Assembly (NCBI GenBank): GCA_977006965.1
Contig: OZ345378.1
Location: forward strand, 620,001 to 684,000
Direction of reading: 5' to 3'
Length of the DNA stretch: 64,000 bases
Source of the DNA: Phymatolithon calcareum
Lineage: Eukaryota; Rhodophyta; Florideophyceae; Hapalidiales
The translations under genes and the position numbers were made by a program. Numbering within the stretch: the first letter of the stretch is position 1; every line of letters starts with the position of its first letter. Below are positions 1-11,165 of this stretch, piece after piece. The notes beneath the pieces were generated by a model. The model was not told the origin of the DNA and ran no database searches. It worked only from the letters and a program-made list of their open reading frames with translations.

Positions 1-1003
1 TTGTACCAGTGGGACCGGAACAGTTCCAATCATGTTGGTACGCTCAGGAAATGGCGCAATCTGAGAATAATTCGTTTCAAAACAGAACTCGTCACTTGGC
101 ATGAAGCGATGGAGTAACTCTACGAAAGAGCTTGTTTGATTCAATACCAGCGCTATGAAATTCATTAGCGCCCTACAGTTCTCATAGAGGTTCTTGAATC
201 TTCTATCCGACACCAACCATTTTTCCTGTTTGTGCATCGGGCCAAAACCAGCATATGCCCAGAGGCGTATTTGCAGGACTACTTCATGGCTATACAGAAG
301 CAAGCCTTAAAAGATGCAAGAACTGCTCGAACTTTGAGCACAAATAAAATTGCTTCAATCCTTCCTGTCGTGACATGCTACATTCCGCTGGTCTCTGGAA
401 ACTTCACTGTCATGCTTTCTGCCTGGACAAAATTCACACTGGCTTTACTCGCTATATGGCTCCGATAATGGCATAAAAATACACAAAAAATCTCATGCGT
501 AATGGAGTACGGATGCTCTTCCGCGGATGCCAATCGGATTCTCATTTTATTGATAATTGTCCACAAATTCGCCGCGCAACTGTGGTTAACCTCATACTGG
601 ACGCTGTACTCCGCTCCACTGAAGAAGCTTCCTACTAGACGTCGCGCAAGACCTTCCCGATGAAGTTTGGTTTTCAATCTCCCAGTATCATAATATTTTC
701 GTTGAAATCTGAGTGAGCAAAATATCAGACAATGATTCCTAACCAACAGCCCATGCAGAAATCGACGTCACGCATGAACCTCTGTTCACACGCCTCGTAT
801 CGCTGGCCGACCAGCATGAAATCCATGCAGACTCACGGACGATTGATGTGATGAGCTCAGCCTACGACCCGTTCCGTACAAACACAGATTTAAATGTGGC
901 AACCTTAATAATAACTAATCAATCATTGCCAGATATAAATATCACGATGTTATGCAGAGTTCTCCAGTGAGTACAGAATAAGCCCGCACCGTTTTAAAGA
1001 ATC

Positions 1004-1243
1004 ATGATCGACAACGGTGCAGCTAAATCCCCTTCCGGGCTTCAGGCTTATATCCGATACTGTTTTCATACATCTACAAAACTAAAACTTCAACTAAGCA
1101 ATAAATCATTTCGATGCATGAGTCACAGCACGATCTGCTCTCTTGGAAAGGCATCCATGCGAATGGCACTTTGGCCAGATCTGTTCGGGGTTTTTGATGT
1201 TAACGTTGTAGAGCACAATATAACACTCATTTTTGGATTGTAA
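1004..1243 (+). pseudogene. Copia aspartic protease fragment
   Basis: The reading frame opens with MIDNGAAKSPSGLQ, which matches the catalytic D-S/T-G-A loop of retrotransposon aspartic proteases, here D-N-G-A. A later VEHNITLIFGL resembles the hydrophobic strand plus ILG-type motif near the C-terminus of the domain. At 79 residues it is about the right size for one protease monomer. In an intact element it would cut the Gag-Pol polyprotein. The Ser/Thr to Asn change next to the catalytic Asp suggests decay. Confidence 0.6.
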
Positions 1244-1689
1244 CATCACCGTCAGTTCCAATGTAGCTCGATTGAGTTTGAAAACACTTTCGTCCACCAT
1301 CCATCAAGCACTATCATCCCCTTCACCTTCGTAGAATAACAGAATGGGTCCGGTGGCCACTTATACATGAATGGACAACTTGCATCGTCCTACTTACGAA
1401 TGTTAAACTACGTAAGCTACATGCAGAATTTGTGCATCCGACAACAGATGCCTTGATCAACCTTTTGAAGAAGTGTAATCTCGATAATGTTGACCCTAGT
1501 GTTAGCTCACTACTTTAATTTATTGCGAAACGATGTAGTGCATACCAGCTTTGGGCTCCACATTCAGCACGTTTCTTCGTCTCCCTCGCAACGGAATACC
1601 TCGTGCTCAACTATGAAATAGGGGTTGACGTCATGTGGATTGATAGTGCCCCAGTATGACATATCATTGACCTAGGAACACGGTGCTGT

Positions 1690-2290
1690 GTTGCTAAATT
1701 CCTATTGAATATGACTTCAGAGCACATTTGGAAAGTAATTGTCTAGTTCTTGGTCACCGAATTTACAGGCTATCCCTCCATCCTCTCACACGAAAATGGA
1801 AAGTATTTAATTTCAGACTACTTCCAGACAACATGTTGTCAGCTTGATAACACCACTAACAAGACGTCGGCGGAGTCCCAGAACTTATTTTCACTGTGCT
1901 AACGGTATCACTCCATTATACGCTGAGTATATAACATATGCAGTACACGCAGTCAATACGACAACAGGACCAGATGGCATTACCCCCTCTCTCCCCCATT
2001 TTTGGTGCTATACCGAAGCTACCACTGCCGCATGTGCACAATATGCCCCTCACTCAAAGACAACGGTTTGAGGTAATGGCTGCAGCCCGAAAATAAATGG
2101 AAAAAATAACTGCACAGTTACGTGTATCTGCAGCACTCAAACACTGCGCAGGTTTTTCTCATATCCCGTCTACGAATTTGGCGACATGGTGCGCATATAG
2201 AGGGAGGATACAAAGATATATGAAGGCCCATATCACGCGCAAAGCTATGACAACAGAAAAACAGAGTTCGTTCAAATCGGAAACCGAATA
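1690..2290 (+). pseudogene. Copia integrase core remnant
   Basis: Around 1750-1850 one frame reads GYPSILSHENGKYLISDYFQ, like the second catalytic region of copia integrases (SDNG-x-E/Y-S-x-x-F), with Glu replacing the expected Asp. Around 2000-2160 other frames give a GAIPKLP stretch and an AARK-EMEKI-like helix seen downstream of the core. Frameshifts occur every 50-100 bases. This part would have inserted the cDNA into the genome. The call rests on order and short motifs. Confidence 0.45.
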
Positions 2291-2419
2291 ACTCCTTTCT
2301 CTACCGCGGTTGTCAAAATGGTGCAGCAGGAGGAAAATGCAGACCCTGTACCTTCAATTAATGTACGAAAAGGACCCAATTCCCAGGTGAATCGGCAAGC
2401 CATGACATTCTACATTGTA

Positions 2420-3293
2420 TAAGTTAGAACAGCTACGTGCACAATATGGCGATTCTCCCAGCCACTAACTTGTTCAATAACTGAAGCTTCAGAAGCCTTT
2501 CTATCTTTTACGCTAGCCGAAAGAGAAGTATCCAGATTGTATGAGAACGGAGCATTATCCATCGATACCACTATGTTTGTCCATGATGAAGAGGATTCTC
2601 GCTTTGACGAGGCAAAGATTGCCGAAATCGAGCAATAAGTCAAAAAAGGAACAAAAGAATTTTTCAAAGAGACCGACCTCCCTTCTGATGCTACCGTTCT
2701 TCAGTTACGATTCCTACTTACAATCAAGAACCGTAAGAGTCCTGACCAATACTACAAAGCCCCCAAGTAATATTAGGCCACATTGATCCGGACAAGCCCC
2801 TTGTGGTCAATGAAACCCCTACCGTCCGCGAGTCATCCATCCGACTTTTGCATCGCACTCATCATATCTTTCGGATCTGATATTTAGAGCGGAGATATTT
2901 TGCTCTTTTTTGCAGAGCAAGGATCATCTACGTAGAACAGTTTTCGTTCGCCCTCCAAAAGGTGAGAGTGTGCTCCAATGTATTGGAGCCCCTCCTGAAT
3001 CTTTGTTTCATGCCATAAAACCACAGTATGATATTTTTGATGATCCCGGCTACTGGTGGCAGACCATTCGCTGCTGGCACATAAAAGATCTCGATATGCA
3101 GTCATCCATTTTACACCCTTGCCTATTTTATAAAATTACATTATCTATTTTAGAAGGCATTCAAGTCACACAAGTCGATGATACCTGTGAAGGAGGTGCG
3201 CCAGATTTCAGTGCACTGGAAGGAGAACAATTAAACAGATTTGAATATAAGCCAAGAACCAATACCCTTCGCATACAATTCAATGGCTTTTGA
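2420..3293 (+). pseudogene. Copia reverse transcriptase remnant
   Basis: Pieces in different frames line up with the copia RT. At 2570-2740 is an E-I-E-Q ... KEFFKETDLP segment with LRFLLTIKNRKSPDQYYKA. At 2780-2880 is HIDPDKPLVVNETPTVRESS with SIRLL. At 2910-3130 are LQSKDHLRRTVFVRPPKGES, AIKPQYDIFDDPGYWW and LHPCLFYK. At 3160-3290 are VDDTCEGGAPDFSALE (the active-site VDD) and IQFNGF. In-frame stops and shifts between them make it a pseudogene. The active-site aspartates are still visible. Confidence 0.75.
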
Positions 3294-3515
3294 ATCGACA
3301 AACACGAGTCTGGGGCTAGATTCTACACCAGCAAGATTATTGTTCTAAACTCGAGCCAATTAAGCTCGAAGACACCACATCAATTCAATAGAATTTCTCT
3401 TGAAGCCGCGGACAGATCGCGTACGCCTCTACTTTTACCAGACCAGACGCCTTAATCTAAAACGCGCAATTGTCTCAAATGCGCCACGGCAAGTGGAAAA
3501 AAGGATATTTCTGTC

Positions 3516-4092
3516 TTGAACAAGACGATAAGCAAACTGCAGAACCCATCTGAGCTTCTGTATCTCTCACTCGAGTTACCATCCATTTACATTATCAGAT
3601 ATACTGACGCTGCATTTGCCCACAATGCAGACCTTTCTTCGCAACTCGGTTTCATTCTGCTTCTGAAAGACAAGAGTGATCGAGCAGCCATAATTCAGTA
3701 CTGATCATGGAAATGTGAAAGAGTAACCAGACCAATGCTCCGTGCCAAAGTATTCGCCTTCGGTCAGTGTTTCGACGTCGTTCTCGAACTTGCACATTAC
3801 CATTTCCTTGTTTGGCCGTAAAGTGTCAACTGTCCTATTTACGGACTCCAAGTGCCTGTTTGATGCTATCACGAAATTGAGTACGGTCTTTGAGAAACGT
3901 TTGTTGATAGATATTTCCGCTTGCAGAGAGAGCTACTCCAGAAGCAACCTAACAAACTTCGTCCACATATCCTCAAAGCACAATCTGGCCAAAGCGTTTA
4001 CAAAACCCAACGCAGAGTCCTCAGTGATACGTGCCGTCATTGATACTGGAAGCCTGAGCCATCCAATTAACCAATGTATTCTTCTCAATTAG
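3516..4092 (+). pseudogene. Copia RNase H remnant
   Basis: Two frames carry the C-terminal RNase H of a copia element. 3516-3704 has IIRYTDAAFAHNADLSSQLG, with the first catalytic Asp. 3742-4092 has LFTDSKCLFDAITKLSTVFE, then KRLLIDISACRESY and a closing VHISSKHNLAKAFTKP, the usual end of copia pol. One frameshift near 3705-3742 separates them. The reading frame ends at 4092, marking the 3' end of pol. Confidence 0.75.
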
Positions 4093-6326
4093 CCTCTTGG
4101 ACCCGAACAACGATCAAATGACAATTGCGTTTTATTCGCTATGATTTCATAGACTTGACCTAGTTCTTAAGTATCGGTAGTTTCTACTTTTTCGCACCAC
4201 TTCCAGACGATAAGAGAAAAGGTTGAGTGTTTTAACACTCCAGTTGAACCACGTAGCAGATTTCCAACGGTGGCCATGGCGGCCGTCGCACACGGCTGCT
4301 ACGCCGTTTTCGACAAGGAAAGACTCTTCAAGGTATTTAACACCGCCCGATATCCGAATAGTGGATCACGGTCGACGATCAACACAGCAGTTATCTCTTC
4401 GGTTTCCTTCTTTCTATTGTCTCCCGTTTTCCCGCTTCCGTGCTAATCTACGAGAAGAAATGCGTTACCGTTCTGCCTACATCATAAGTCTTGGCTCGTA
4501 CCTCGTGGTTTAACATAACTTCTGTTATAAAGGGACGAGTTTCTGTAGATCAATAAGTGCACTTCTGGGCTCTGCCGAATGCGATAGCTGGCTTCGAGTA
4601 AAGATGTGTCTTAATTTGCCTTATGTCCGGCCCGCGATAACAGGAAGAAAGCTACTGGGACCGTTCTCCCCAAACACAACCGAGCGCGCCTTATCATCAA
4701 TGGTTCCCTGAGATGGCCTAAAGCTCTTGTAATTTATTATATCCTCAAGGTGGTGAGACAAATTTGAAGCCTCCTTGCCTTGACCTTGACTCGATATTGG
4801 ACAGGCACTGAAATCTTAACCGTATTTGTGTAACTTTGTGCCCAGGTTTTCTTCCCAGTAGAATTCTGGACTGTTACGAAAAGTTCGATCTCATAATTAC
4901 TTTCCCAGCCTTAAATGTTCAAAACGGGTTTGTGAGCATGATGCTGAAGTACTGTGCTTCCTCTCTAGAGCTGACTACCATCATGTTATTATGCCCTGTG
5001 TCCAATGAGAGACACAGCGAAAACTTGATCGTAACCGTGCGGTTACGTGCCCAGGTCTTCTGACCGATATAAAAGATTCCTGCTCGCCTGTTCGACGCTA
5101 CAATAGTGTTTTTCAGTGATCAATCCTCTTCTGCTCTTCACAACACCTTAATGACATCGTTTTTGTTGCCGATTTTTCAATATCATGTCCTTTTCGGCTT
5201 TCTACATGACTTTATTAAATTCATGGGCTTTCTTCCGATCCGCAATATCCTGAATTATGTCAGCGATACCCTCGGTTCATCTAATGTATTGACTTGATGA
5301 TTCGAGGCATATTTTCTGTACTACCAGAGTCACAGCCAGTCTTTTTGCCTAATGTATTGTCTGGATCTCTGGTTCATCTCATCACATTGCTCTTGCTGGA
5401 CTTCCTGAGAGGAACGATCAAATTGCACAAAATCCACAATCCCGGAGTTATTCACTTTGAAGAAAATCTCAATCTATCATACACTGTAATCATGCAGAAG
5501 ATACATACATGGCAGCTATGTGGAAGTTTGTGATTCATCAGGGCTGTCCAATAGGAATCGTGCTTACATATTACAATGAACTAAATTCTGAAAAGGAGAT
5601 AGTTGATCAGATTTTTCAGTATGGGCAAGAAAAGAAATGTAGCTTTACTGAAGTGCAGCTATACTTTCAAAGCTGTTGACAAACGTAAGTTTTTCTAAAT
5701 CTAGACTGCTTTGAAAATGATCTTCTCGTCAAGAAAAGGATTGAACTTGTTTGCAGCGTCAAATGGGCGGGATGGGAGGTGAGAAAAGGATGAACTTGCC
5801 GGGCCTCTTGGTTGTACTTGCTTCTGGGTTTTATACCCTTACAATCCAGGCCTATCCTCTGGCTGATATAACGGTGGACCAGCTCGCTCACGAATCATTA
5901 CGTGGTTCCTGTTCCGAAATCTGGTCACTAAATCACGGATACCATTTTGAGTGCTTGCTTTCCACTACGTGGTTTCCATCTGTACGCGTACTCACTTCTT
6001 GGCGAGCAGCAGGGACGGTCAGCTGGTTCCCTACTTATGTTATTCCTTTTCATCCATGTAAATTCTTGACACACGACGAAAATGAAATGCTGAAAAATTA
6101 GCTGTACGCGCGCAAAATGTGAGCATCAAAGCAATTCAACATGAAAGCAGCATGTCTGATTATTTGGTACATTATTTCTTCATCGGCTTTTGATTTTTCA
6201 TGCTTCCGAAAATCTCATATCATGGAAAATACCATAACAAAATCCACTACTACTAAAATCGCTGTCTGTGTGTGTGTGTGTCTGTCTGTCGGTGTCTCTT
6301 TTGATTCTCATTGGTTACATTTCTAC
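4093..6326. other. No gene recognised
   Basis: Mixed-composition DNA after the copia remnant. Short ORFs here have no family I recognise. At 4274 an ATG in a strong Kozak context (GCCATGG) opens a GC-richer stretch of about 20 codons ending in AAG|GTATTT, which could be a captured exon fragment; nothing supports it beyond composition. A short (TG)n/(TCTG)n microsatellite lies at about 6263-6292. Confidence 0.5.
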
Positions 6327-6476
6327 AAGATAAGGTTCAACGGGGTGGATACGCGCTGAGGTGAGGGATCACTCAGAATCCCCAGTGTTCTTCTTTTTGT
6401 GGGAAATCTATTGGCTCTATGCAGTAACAAGATATGGTTCAACAGGGTGGATTTGCACAGAGGTGAGGGATCACTC
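6327..6476 (+). repeat. Imperfect 50-bp direct repeat, 100-bp offset
   Basis: About 50 bp beginning ACAAGATAAGGTTCAAC at 6327 recur at 6427, ending in GAGGTGAGGGATCACTC both times, with a handful of substitutions. The repeat sits at the left edge of the purine-rich array and may be its diverged founding unit. Confidence 0.7.
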
Positions 6477-6479
6477 GAA

Positions 6480-8210
6480 AATACATTTTTTGATGTGACA
6501 TAAGGTCGGAAAGTAGACCCGTACACATGTGTAGATGGGGAGTGAGAGAAGGGGCGTACCTGAGACATGGGTCGCAAAGAGTAAGAGGTGGGTGGAACAA
6601 GAGGAATACCAGAAGCGGAAGGGGTAAATGGGGACTTCCATAAGGGCTGTATCAGAGACAAGGGAAAACACAATGGGCGCAAGGGGAAAATGAGGTGTGG
6701 TACAAGGGCTGAAAAGGGAGTGATAAGAAGGGCACAAAGATAAAATGGGGCGTGACAAGGAGAGCAGCAAGGGGAAAAGAGGTAAAAATAGGCTGAGAAT
6801 GAGGTCGAAAGAGGGAGGAACGGCACAAGGGGGAGAAAGGCGTAAAAGGGGAGTGACATAAACGTGAAATGAGTGGACTTAACGTTTGTGAGAGAAGTTC
6901 CAAGAAGGACACAAGGAGAGAATGGAGAGGGACACAAGGGCGCAAGGAGTAGAATGATAGTGACACAACGGGCGTACTAAGGGAAAAAGGAGCGACGAAA
7001 GGCTGCGTAAGTAGTAAATGAAGACAAATAGAGTAAAAGAGCAATGAAAAGAAGGGCACAAGGACAACAAGAGGGGTAAGACAAGGTAAAAAGGGACAAA
7101 AAAGGAGTTACAAATAGCGCACAAGGGGTAGAAGCCATGTTCCAAGAAGAACAAAGGGTAAAAAGTGGACGAGAAAGGAGGGCACAAGAGATACAATATG
7201 AGTGACACAAGCGGAGGAAAAGTTAAAACGGAAGTGAAACGAAGGTCGTACAGATGGCAATGAAATGGCCCAAGTGACGAAGGCAGTAAGCGCAGAGTGA
7301 CAAAAAGAGTGAATAAGAAAAAGTGGAGTGCAACAGGGGCGGACAGGAGAGCAACGAGAGCGGCCATGCATAGCGTGCGAGTAATGAGAAGTGTGGTAGA
7401 TGAGCAGGCCAAGGAGCGACATGTGGGGATAATCGAGCGCAGCACAATGACACATGAAGCGGAGCAAGAACATGAGAGTGGCACGCTGGGTAGGGCAGGA
7501 CACAAGACTCACAAGATTGGCGAACAGGGATAGCGGAAGGTAAGAATACACAACACGGGGATAGAGGGACGACGGAGAAGGACGCTAAATTGGAGAACTG
7601 GTTTTTTCGGATAAAAGATAGGAGAATGCATCTTTTTCGGCTCAAGGGACATAAGGAATGACAAGAAAGGCACAAGAGGTCAAAGAGTGAGTGGAATGGA
7701 GAGGTGAAACGGAAGAGTGAAGTGACAAATGGGACGGGGGGATGGAAATGGGATTGTCACAAGAGGCGTACCAGTGGCCACGGCATGACACAAACGAAAA
7801 AAGCTGACTGATAAAAAGAGTGTCAAGTGAAGCAGGGGAAGAGAACGACACAAGGGGTAGGGAGTCGTAAAATTAGAGTGACACAAAAGACGCACCAGGC
7901 GTAAGGGAGTGACACAGTGGTGTAAGGAGTGGGCTCGAGGGATATAGTGGAGGTTCAAGAAGGGTACAATAGGAAAATGGAGATGGAAAAAACGGGGGAA
8001 AAGGCTAGAAGGGGAGTGGTACAAGGGGCGTACCAACGGAAAGAGTGCGGGACAGACCAGTGACGCATGGAGCGGAGCAAGGACACGAGCTGGAACATTG
8101 GGCAGATCAGGACACGGGATTCAAACGAGGAGCGGACAAGGGTTAGCGGAGGGTAAATATGCAAAACACGGAGACGGGAGGGGGACGGAGAAGGACACTA
8201 AATTGGAGGA
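6480..8210 (+). repeat. 1.7-kb purine-rich degenerate tandem array
   Basis: The plus strand is almost entirely A and G with scattered C/T. Loosely repeated words such as AGTGACACAAGGG, GGGCACAAGG and GGGGCGTAC recur every 30-40 bp. Units are too diverged to set an exact period. All long minus-strand ORFs here are Leu/Ser/Pro/Phe-rich artefacts of the pyrimidine-rich strand. Such asymmetry can favour triplex (H-DNA) or G-rich structures. It could be an old minisatellite or satellite. Confidence 0.7.
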
Positions 8211-8211
8211 A
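7441..8211 (+). repeat. 160-bp block duplicated within the purine array
   Basis: 7441-7610 and 8050-8220 align along about 160 bp. Both run from a GCGGAGCAAG(A/G)ACA(T/C)GAG segment to GACGGAGAAGGAC(G/A)CTAAATTGGAG, with roughly three quarters of bases matching. The two copies are in direct orientation and 610 bp apart, so the array has a higher-order repeat level. Confidence 0.65.
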
Positions 8212-8671
8212 TAGATCTTTTGTTTAAGTTCTCCATACCTTACACTCTTCATTTTCTATCTTTTGCATAGGCGCAAAGCGCCGCCACGGAGCCACTTGTT
8301 ATTGAACTAAAGTTGTAGAATTGAAATTTTCATTCTTAAATGATTATTTTTCTTTGGTTTTTGTACTCTCTCTAGAATCTAAGAATACGGCCAGTGCTAT
8401 AAGAGACGGTTGTACGATGAATGAGCTCTAACAAAAATTTTAAATTAGCCGATTTTTAAGCCCCTCGTTGATTGATTAATCTATTAGTTAATCTGAAAAT
8501 AAAAGTACAGGAAATTACTTATATACTGACTAGGTTTGCCGTATTTACTAATATACTCACTTTGCACAGGTGCACTTATGATAAGTCCATTACAGCGGCC
8601 AAGGGTAGCTTTACGCTATGTGGGCCTAAAAATATAGAAATTTATTGAAAGTGGTAGACTAACTGGCCCTC

Positions 8672-8803
8672 TGGGGCTCTGACCATCACTCCACATTTTG
8701 CTTTTGGCACAAAAAGGTCTTTGCAGGAAGTGTTAAGTCTAACGCTTCTTTCGAAGACCTTTTTGTGGAAGAAGCTGCATGTGGAGTGATCGTCAGGCGA
8801 GCT
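8672..8803. repeat. 132-bp foldback with virtually no loop
   Basis: The arms 8672-8737 and 8738-8803 are complementary without indels. Examples are ATCACTCCACAT against ATGTGGAGTGAT, and AAAAAGGTCT against AGACCTTTTT. A few mismatches remain. If transcribed it would form a long near-continuous hairpin, similar in shape to small-RNA precursors. Confidence 0.8.
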
Positions 8804-9266
8804 CCATTTTAAGTAAAAGATAAAAGTGAATCCTGTTTTTCTGCTCTGCAAAACAGCAGGTGAGTATCCTTTCAACTGTGCGTTCAACGCAGGAGCGGAT
8901 TTTAGAGATCCTTTTGTTTCAAAAAGGAACATATCTGTAGCGTTGCTGACAAACCGTCCATTCTTTTCGTGGGGTAGAGCTTTCTTTCGAAGTAGTTGAC
9001 GATGGTGAGGTTAAGTGTGGTGATGAAGGTTAATCTGCACCCGGACGTAAGCTAAAACTTCTAAAATGTTTTAGGCACTTTAAACGGTCATTTGAATGGT
9101 CTCCATTGAGGTTTTTACCAGGTTCCTTGAGCAGAAATTACGGTTGCTGTAATGTGGTACTACACATGTGAGCAGACGGTTACCAACGGACCAGTACGGT
9201 GGACCTGAGCTCGTGGACTGTCAGCAAAACTGTTGATCATTAGTGCACCTGTGCAAAGTGAGTATA

Positions 9267-10166
9267 CAGTCGACTCCTTCTAACTGCAATGCTTCGGGAC
9301 AGGTAGTCGAATTGCAGTTGAAGAGGGATTTCAGTCCGAGAGGGCGTAGCATAGCATTAATGGTCTGCCGATTTATAGGCAACTTCACGTTTATCACATC
9401 GTTCAGCGATTCACATCGCCTACTGTGTCATAATCTCTTCTCCACATATCAATAATCCTACACTGAGAGAGGGACTCCTTGTGCTTTGCACAAATTTTGC
9501 GCTGAATACGCGTAACCGTCGACCGAACTCCTTGTTGGCAGTCGTTGTGGTGCTCCAGAAGCTTCAGTGCCATACGAAAATGTCAGAGCTGCACTTTTCG
9601 TGGAGGAAGCACTTTTTGCGGAAAATCATCATCGTTGTCGCTTTCCATATCTTCCGGGTGTACGGCATGCGCGATTTGACTCGCAACCTCTTCGACGGTT
9701 ACGATGGCAATGCATACGTTTTTCCGTTCGGCATTCAGTACGTCGTCGACAGTTATCTGCGATTCTTCTCCAAAAACGTCGCTAATTAGTTCTGAAAAGT
9801 CCTCGTTTTCGTTTCTCATGTCAGCGAGACACTCCTTCTCTTGATCGGCAGTCACAGTCATCAAAAATGCGCTTCTCGTCAGCGATAATGAGGTAGTTTA
9901 TGGACTTACTCATTTGCGGTGACGAAAAGAATGGTTCGTGAAACGAAAGAAGATAGATCGAGCAAGATGTACCGATACTTACAGTGAAAGGCACCACTAC
10001 AAATTAACGAAAATAAAAGTCTTCAGTTGAGGATTGCAATTTCCAGTCTTACAAAGCACCTTAAACTTTAGATGTTTTAAGGGTGATTTCGGATTGGGAA
10101 AGGCACTTCGACTGCAGTTCTGCAGGGATTTCAATTACAAGGGTTGCAGTTAGAAGGGGTCAACTT
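9267..10166 (-). mobile_element. Tigger/pogo-like DNA transposon remnant (900 bp)
   Basis: The element starts CAGTCGACTCCTTCTAAC and ends with its imperfect inverse, about 22 of 25 bases matching. It is flanked by TA on each side (9265-9266 and 10167-10168). The split TIR of the host element confirms the TA duplication. CAGT termini with TA duplications and a CENP-B/Tigger-like transposase tail on the minus strand point to the Tc1-mariner superfamily, pogo group. Most of the transposase gene is gone. Confidence 0.75.
9583..9864 (-). pseudogene. C-terminal fragment of a Tigger/jerky-type transposase
   Basis: This 93-residue frame inside the 900-bp element contains SQITVDDVLNAERKN, then TVEEVASQI and an acidic DMESDNDDD stretch. 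That resembles the region after the DDE domain in Tigger/jerky-like transposases. No catalytic residues are present. The frame is intact only because it is short. It cannot mobilise anything by itself. Confidence 0.45.
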
Positions 10167-10236
10167 TATTAGTAAATACGGCAAACTTGGTGAGTATATA
10201 ATTAATTTCTTCTAAAACGTATTTATTAAAAATATA

Positions 10237-10634
10237 CAGTCAGACCTCGATAAATGGATGGGCAATGTGGAATGGTCCAATATTCTCAAAATCGAGGTTA
10301 TTCTCAAGTCGAATTTTGAATCATAAGTTTTGGATCACACGTGTGCCGAACAGTAGCCATATTCTACTGTACTGTATGCCAATGGCAGGAGAAACATGAA
10401 AAGTACTTACAGTATTCTACGAGTGAGGATATGCTCCGTGTGCGCTAAACAAAATTATAACAAAATTTAAGGTATGCCCCGTGTCCTCGAACATGAAGTA
10501 ATGCTCCTATCAAATATTCTAGAATCCTTTAATTTTCGTTAAATTTAGGCGGATACGGTTTTCGTGGAGCACTCGATTATGCTGCTAACCGAGGTTATTC
10601 TAAAAAAGAGGTTCCATTTATCGAGGTCTGACTG
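10237..10634. mobile_element. 398-bp MITE with perfect 22-bp TIRs and TA duplication
   Basis: It begins CAGTCAGACCTCGATAAA and ends with the exact inverse complement over 22 bp, flanked by TA at 10235-10236 and 10635-10636. It has no coding capacity. Terminal CAGT plus TA duplication place it with pogo/Tigger MITEs, and the terminal sequence differs from that of the neighbouring 900-bp element. Perfect TIRs suggest a recent insertion. Confidence 0.85.
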
Positions 10635-11165
10635 TATATTCATTTTTACATTAATTTTGCGCATCCCTCAAATATCAGAGCAACTGGGCAAGAATTCATA
10701 ACAAGAGCAGCAAATTTAATTCTGAAAGTTCAAAAGTTATAGCTATTTTCCTAGAAAATGTCAATAAATTGCAAAAAATTGACTATTATCAATCAAGGCA
10801 AGAGAAATCTGTACATCTATTTTATTTTTAATTTCAAGAAAAAACCGGGGAGATATCAAGGTTTCAAGAATTCAAAACAATCAAAAAAGTTTCCCCGGTC
10901 CATTTACCTTAATTTCGGTCCAGTTATTCAATATCTACTCACACCGCTCGAGAAGAAAGCCCTGTCAAAGGCGGCATCTCCCGGAATGTATCTCTCTACG
11001 ATGTACTTTCGTAGATACGCCATCCTGTTTCCTCCTTTGCAGATGGGACTCTTTCCAAAGATGGCCAAGTTGGTTGGAAGACAACCGAGCAAATGCTCTC
11101 CTCCAACTTTCTCAATACATCTGGAATTCACATTTCCGATTTGAGAAGGTTAAACTTTGATCCAG
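10635..11165. other. No gene recognised
   Basis: Short ORFs on both strands (10758-11144 plus, 10928-11131 minus) show no domain I can name. The minus frame could be the lost C-terminal end of the transposase fossil that follows, but no motif supports that. Confidence 0.4.

Larger units (their letters stand above)
1..4092 (+). mobile_element. Degenerate Ty1/copia-type LTR retrotransposon (pol region)
   Basis: Fragments of protease, integrase, reverse transcriptase and RNase H lie in the copia order on the plus strand. They are spread over all three frames and broken by many stops and frameshifts, so the element is dead. The first 1 kb probably holds remains of gag but no motif is readable. 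The 5' LTR would lie outside the window. I could not find a convincing 3' LTR after the RNase H stop, although 4790-5150 has a promoter-like stretch (GATATAAAAG followed by a C/T-rich start region) that could be LTR debris. Domain order protease-integrase-RT-RNase H identifies Ty1/copia rather than gypsy. Confidence 0.8.
8511..10209. mobile_element. Non-autonomous element with 72-bp TIRs, interrupted by a Tigger-like insertion
   Basis: The left arm 8511-8582 is repeated in inverse orientation as 9236-9266 plus 10169-10209, 72 bp in both, with only a few mismatches. The right arm is split at TA by the element at 9267-10166. Without that insertion the element is about 800 bp and has no coding capacity, so it looks like a MITE or foldback element. 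Its interior carries the foldback at 8672-8803. I could not fix its own target duplication, so the superfamily is unknown. Confidence 0.75.

Noticed and set aside
4274-4335. Possible first exon in strong Kozak context
   Set aside because: Only about 20 codons, no partner exon and no homology. Too little to call.
4790-5150. 3' LTR of the copia element
   Set aside because: A TATA-like box and start-like region are present but no second copy, TG...CA ends or polypurine tract could be shown.
6323-8164. A series of minus-strand ORFs up to 208 codons rich in Leu, Ser, Pro and Phe
   Set aside because: They lie in the purine-rich array; its pyrimidine strand is stop-poor by composition. All frames give similar low-complexity peptides and none has a domain.
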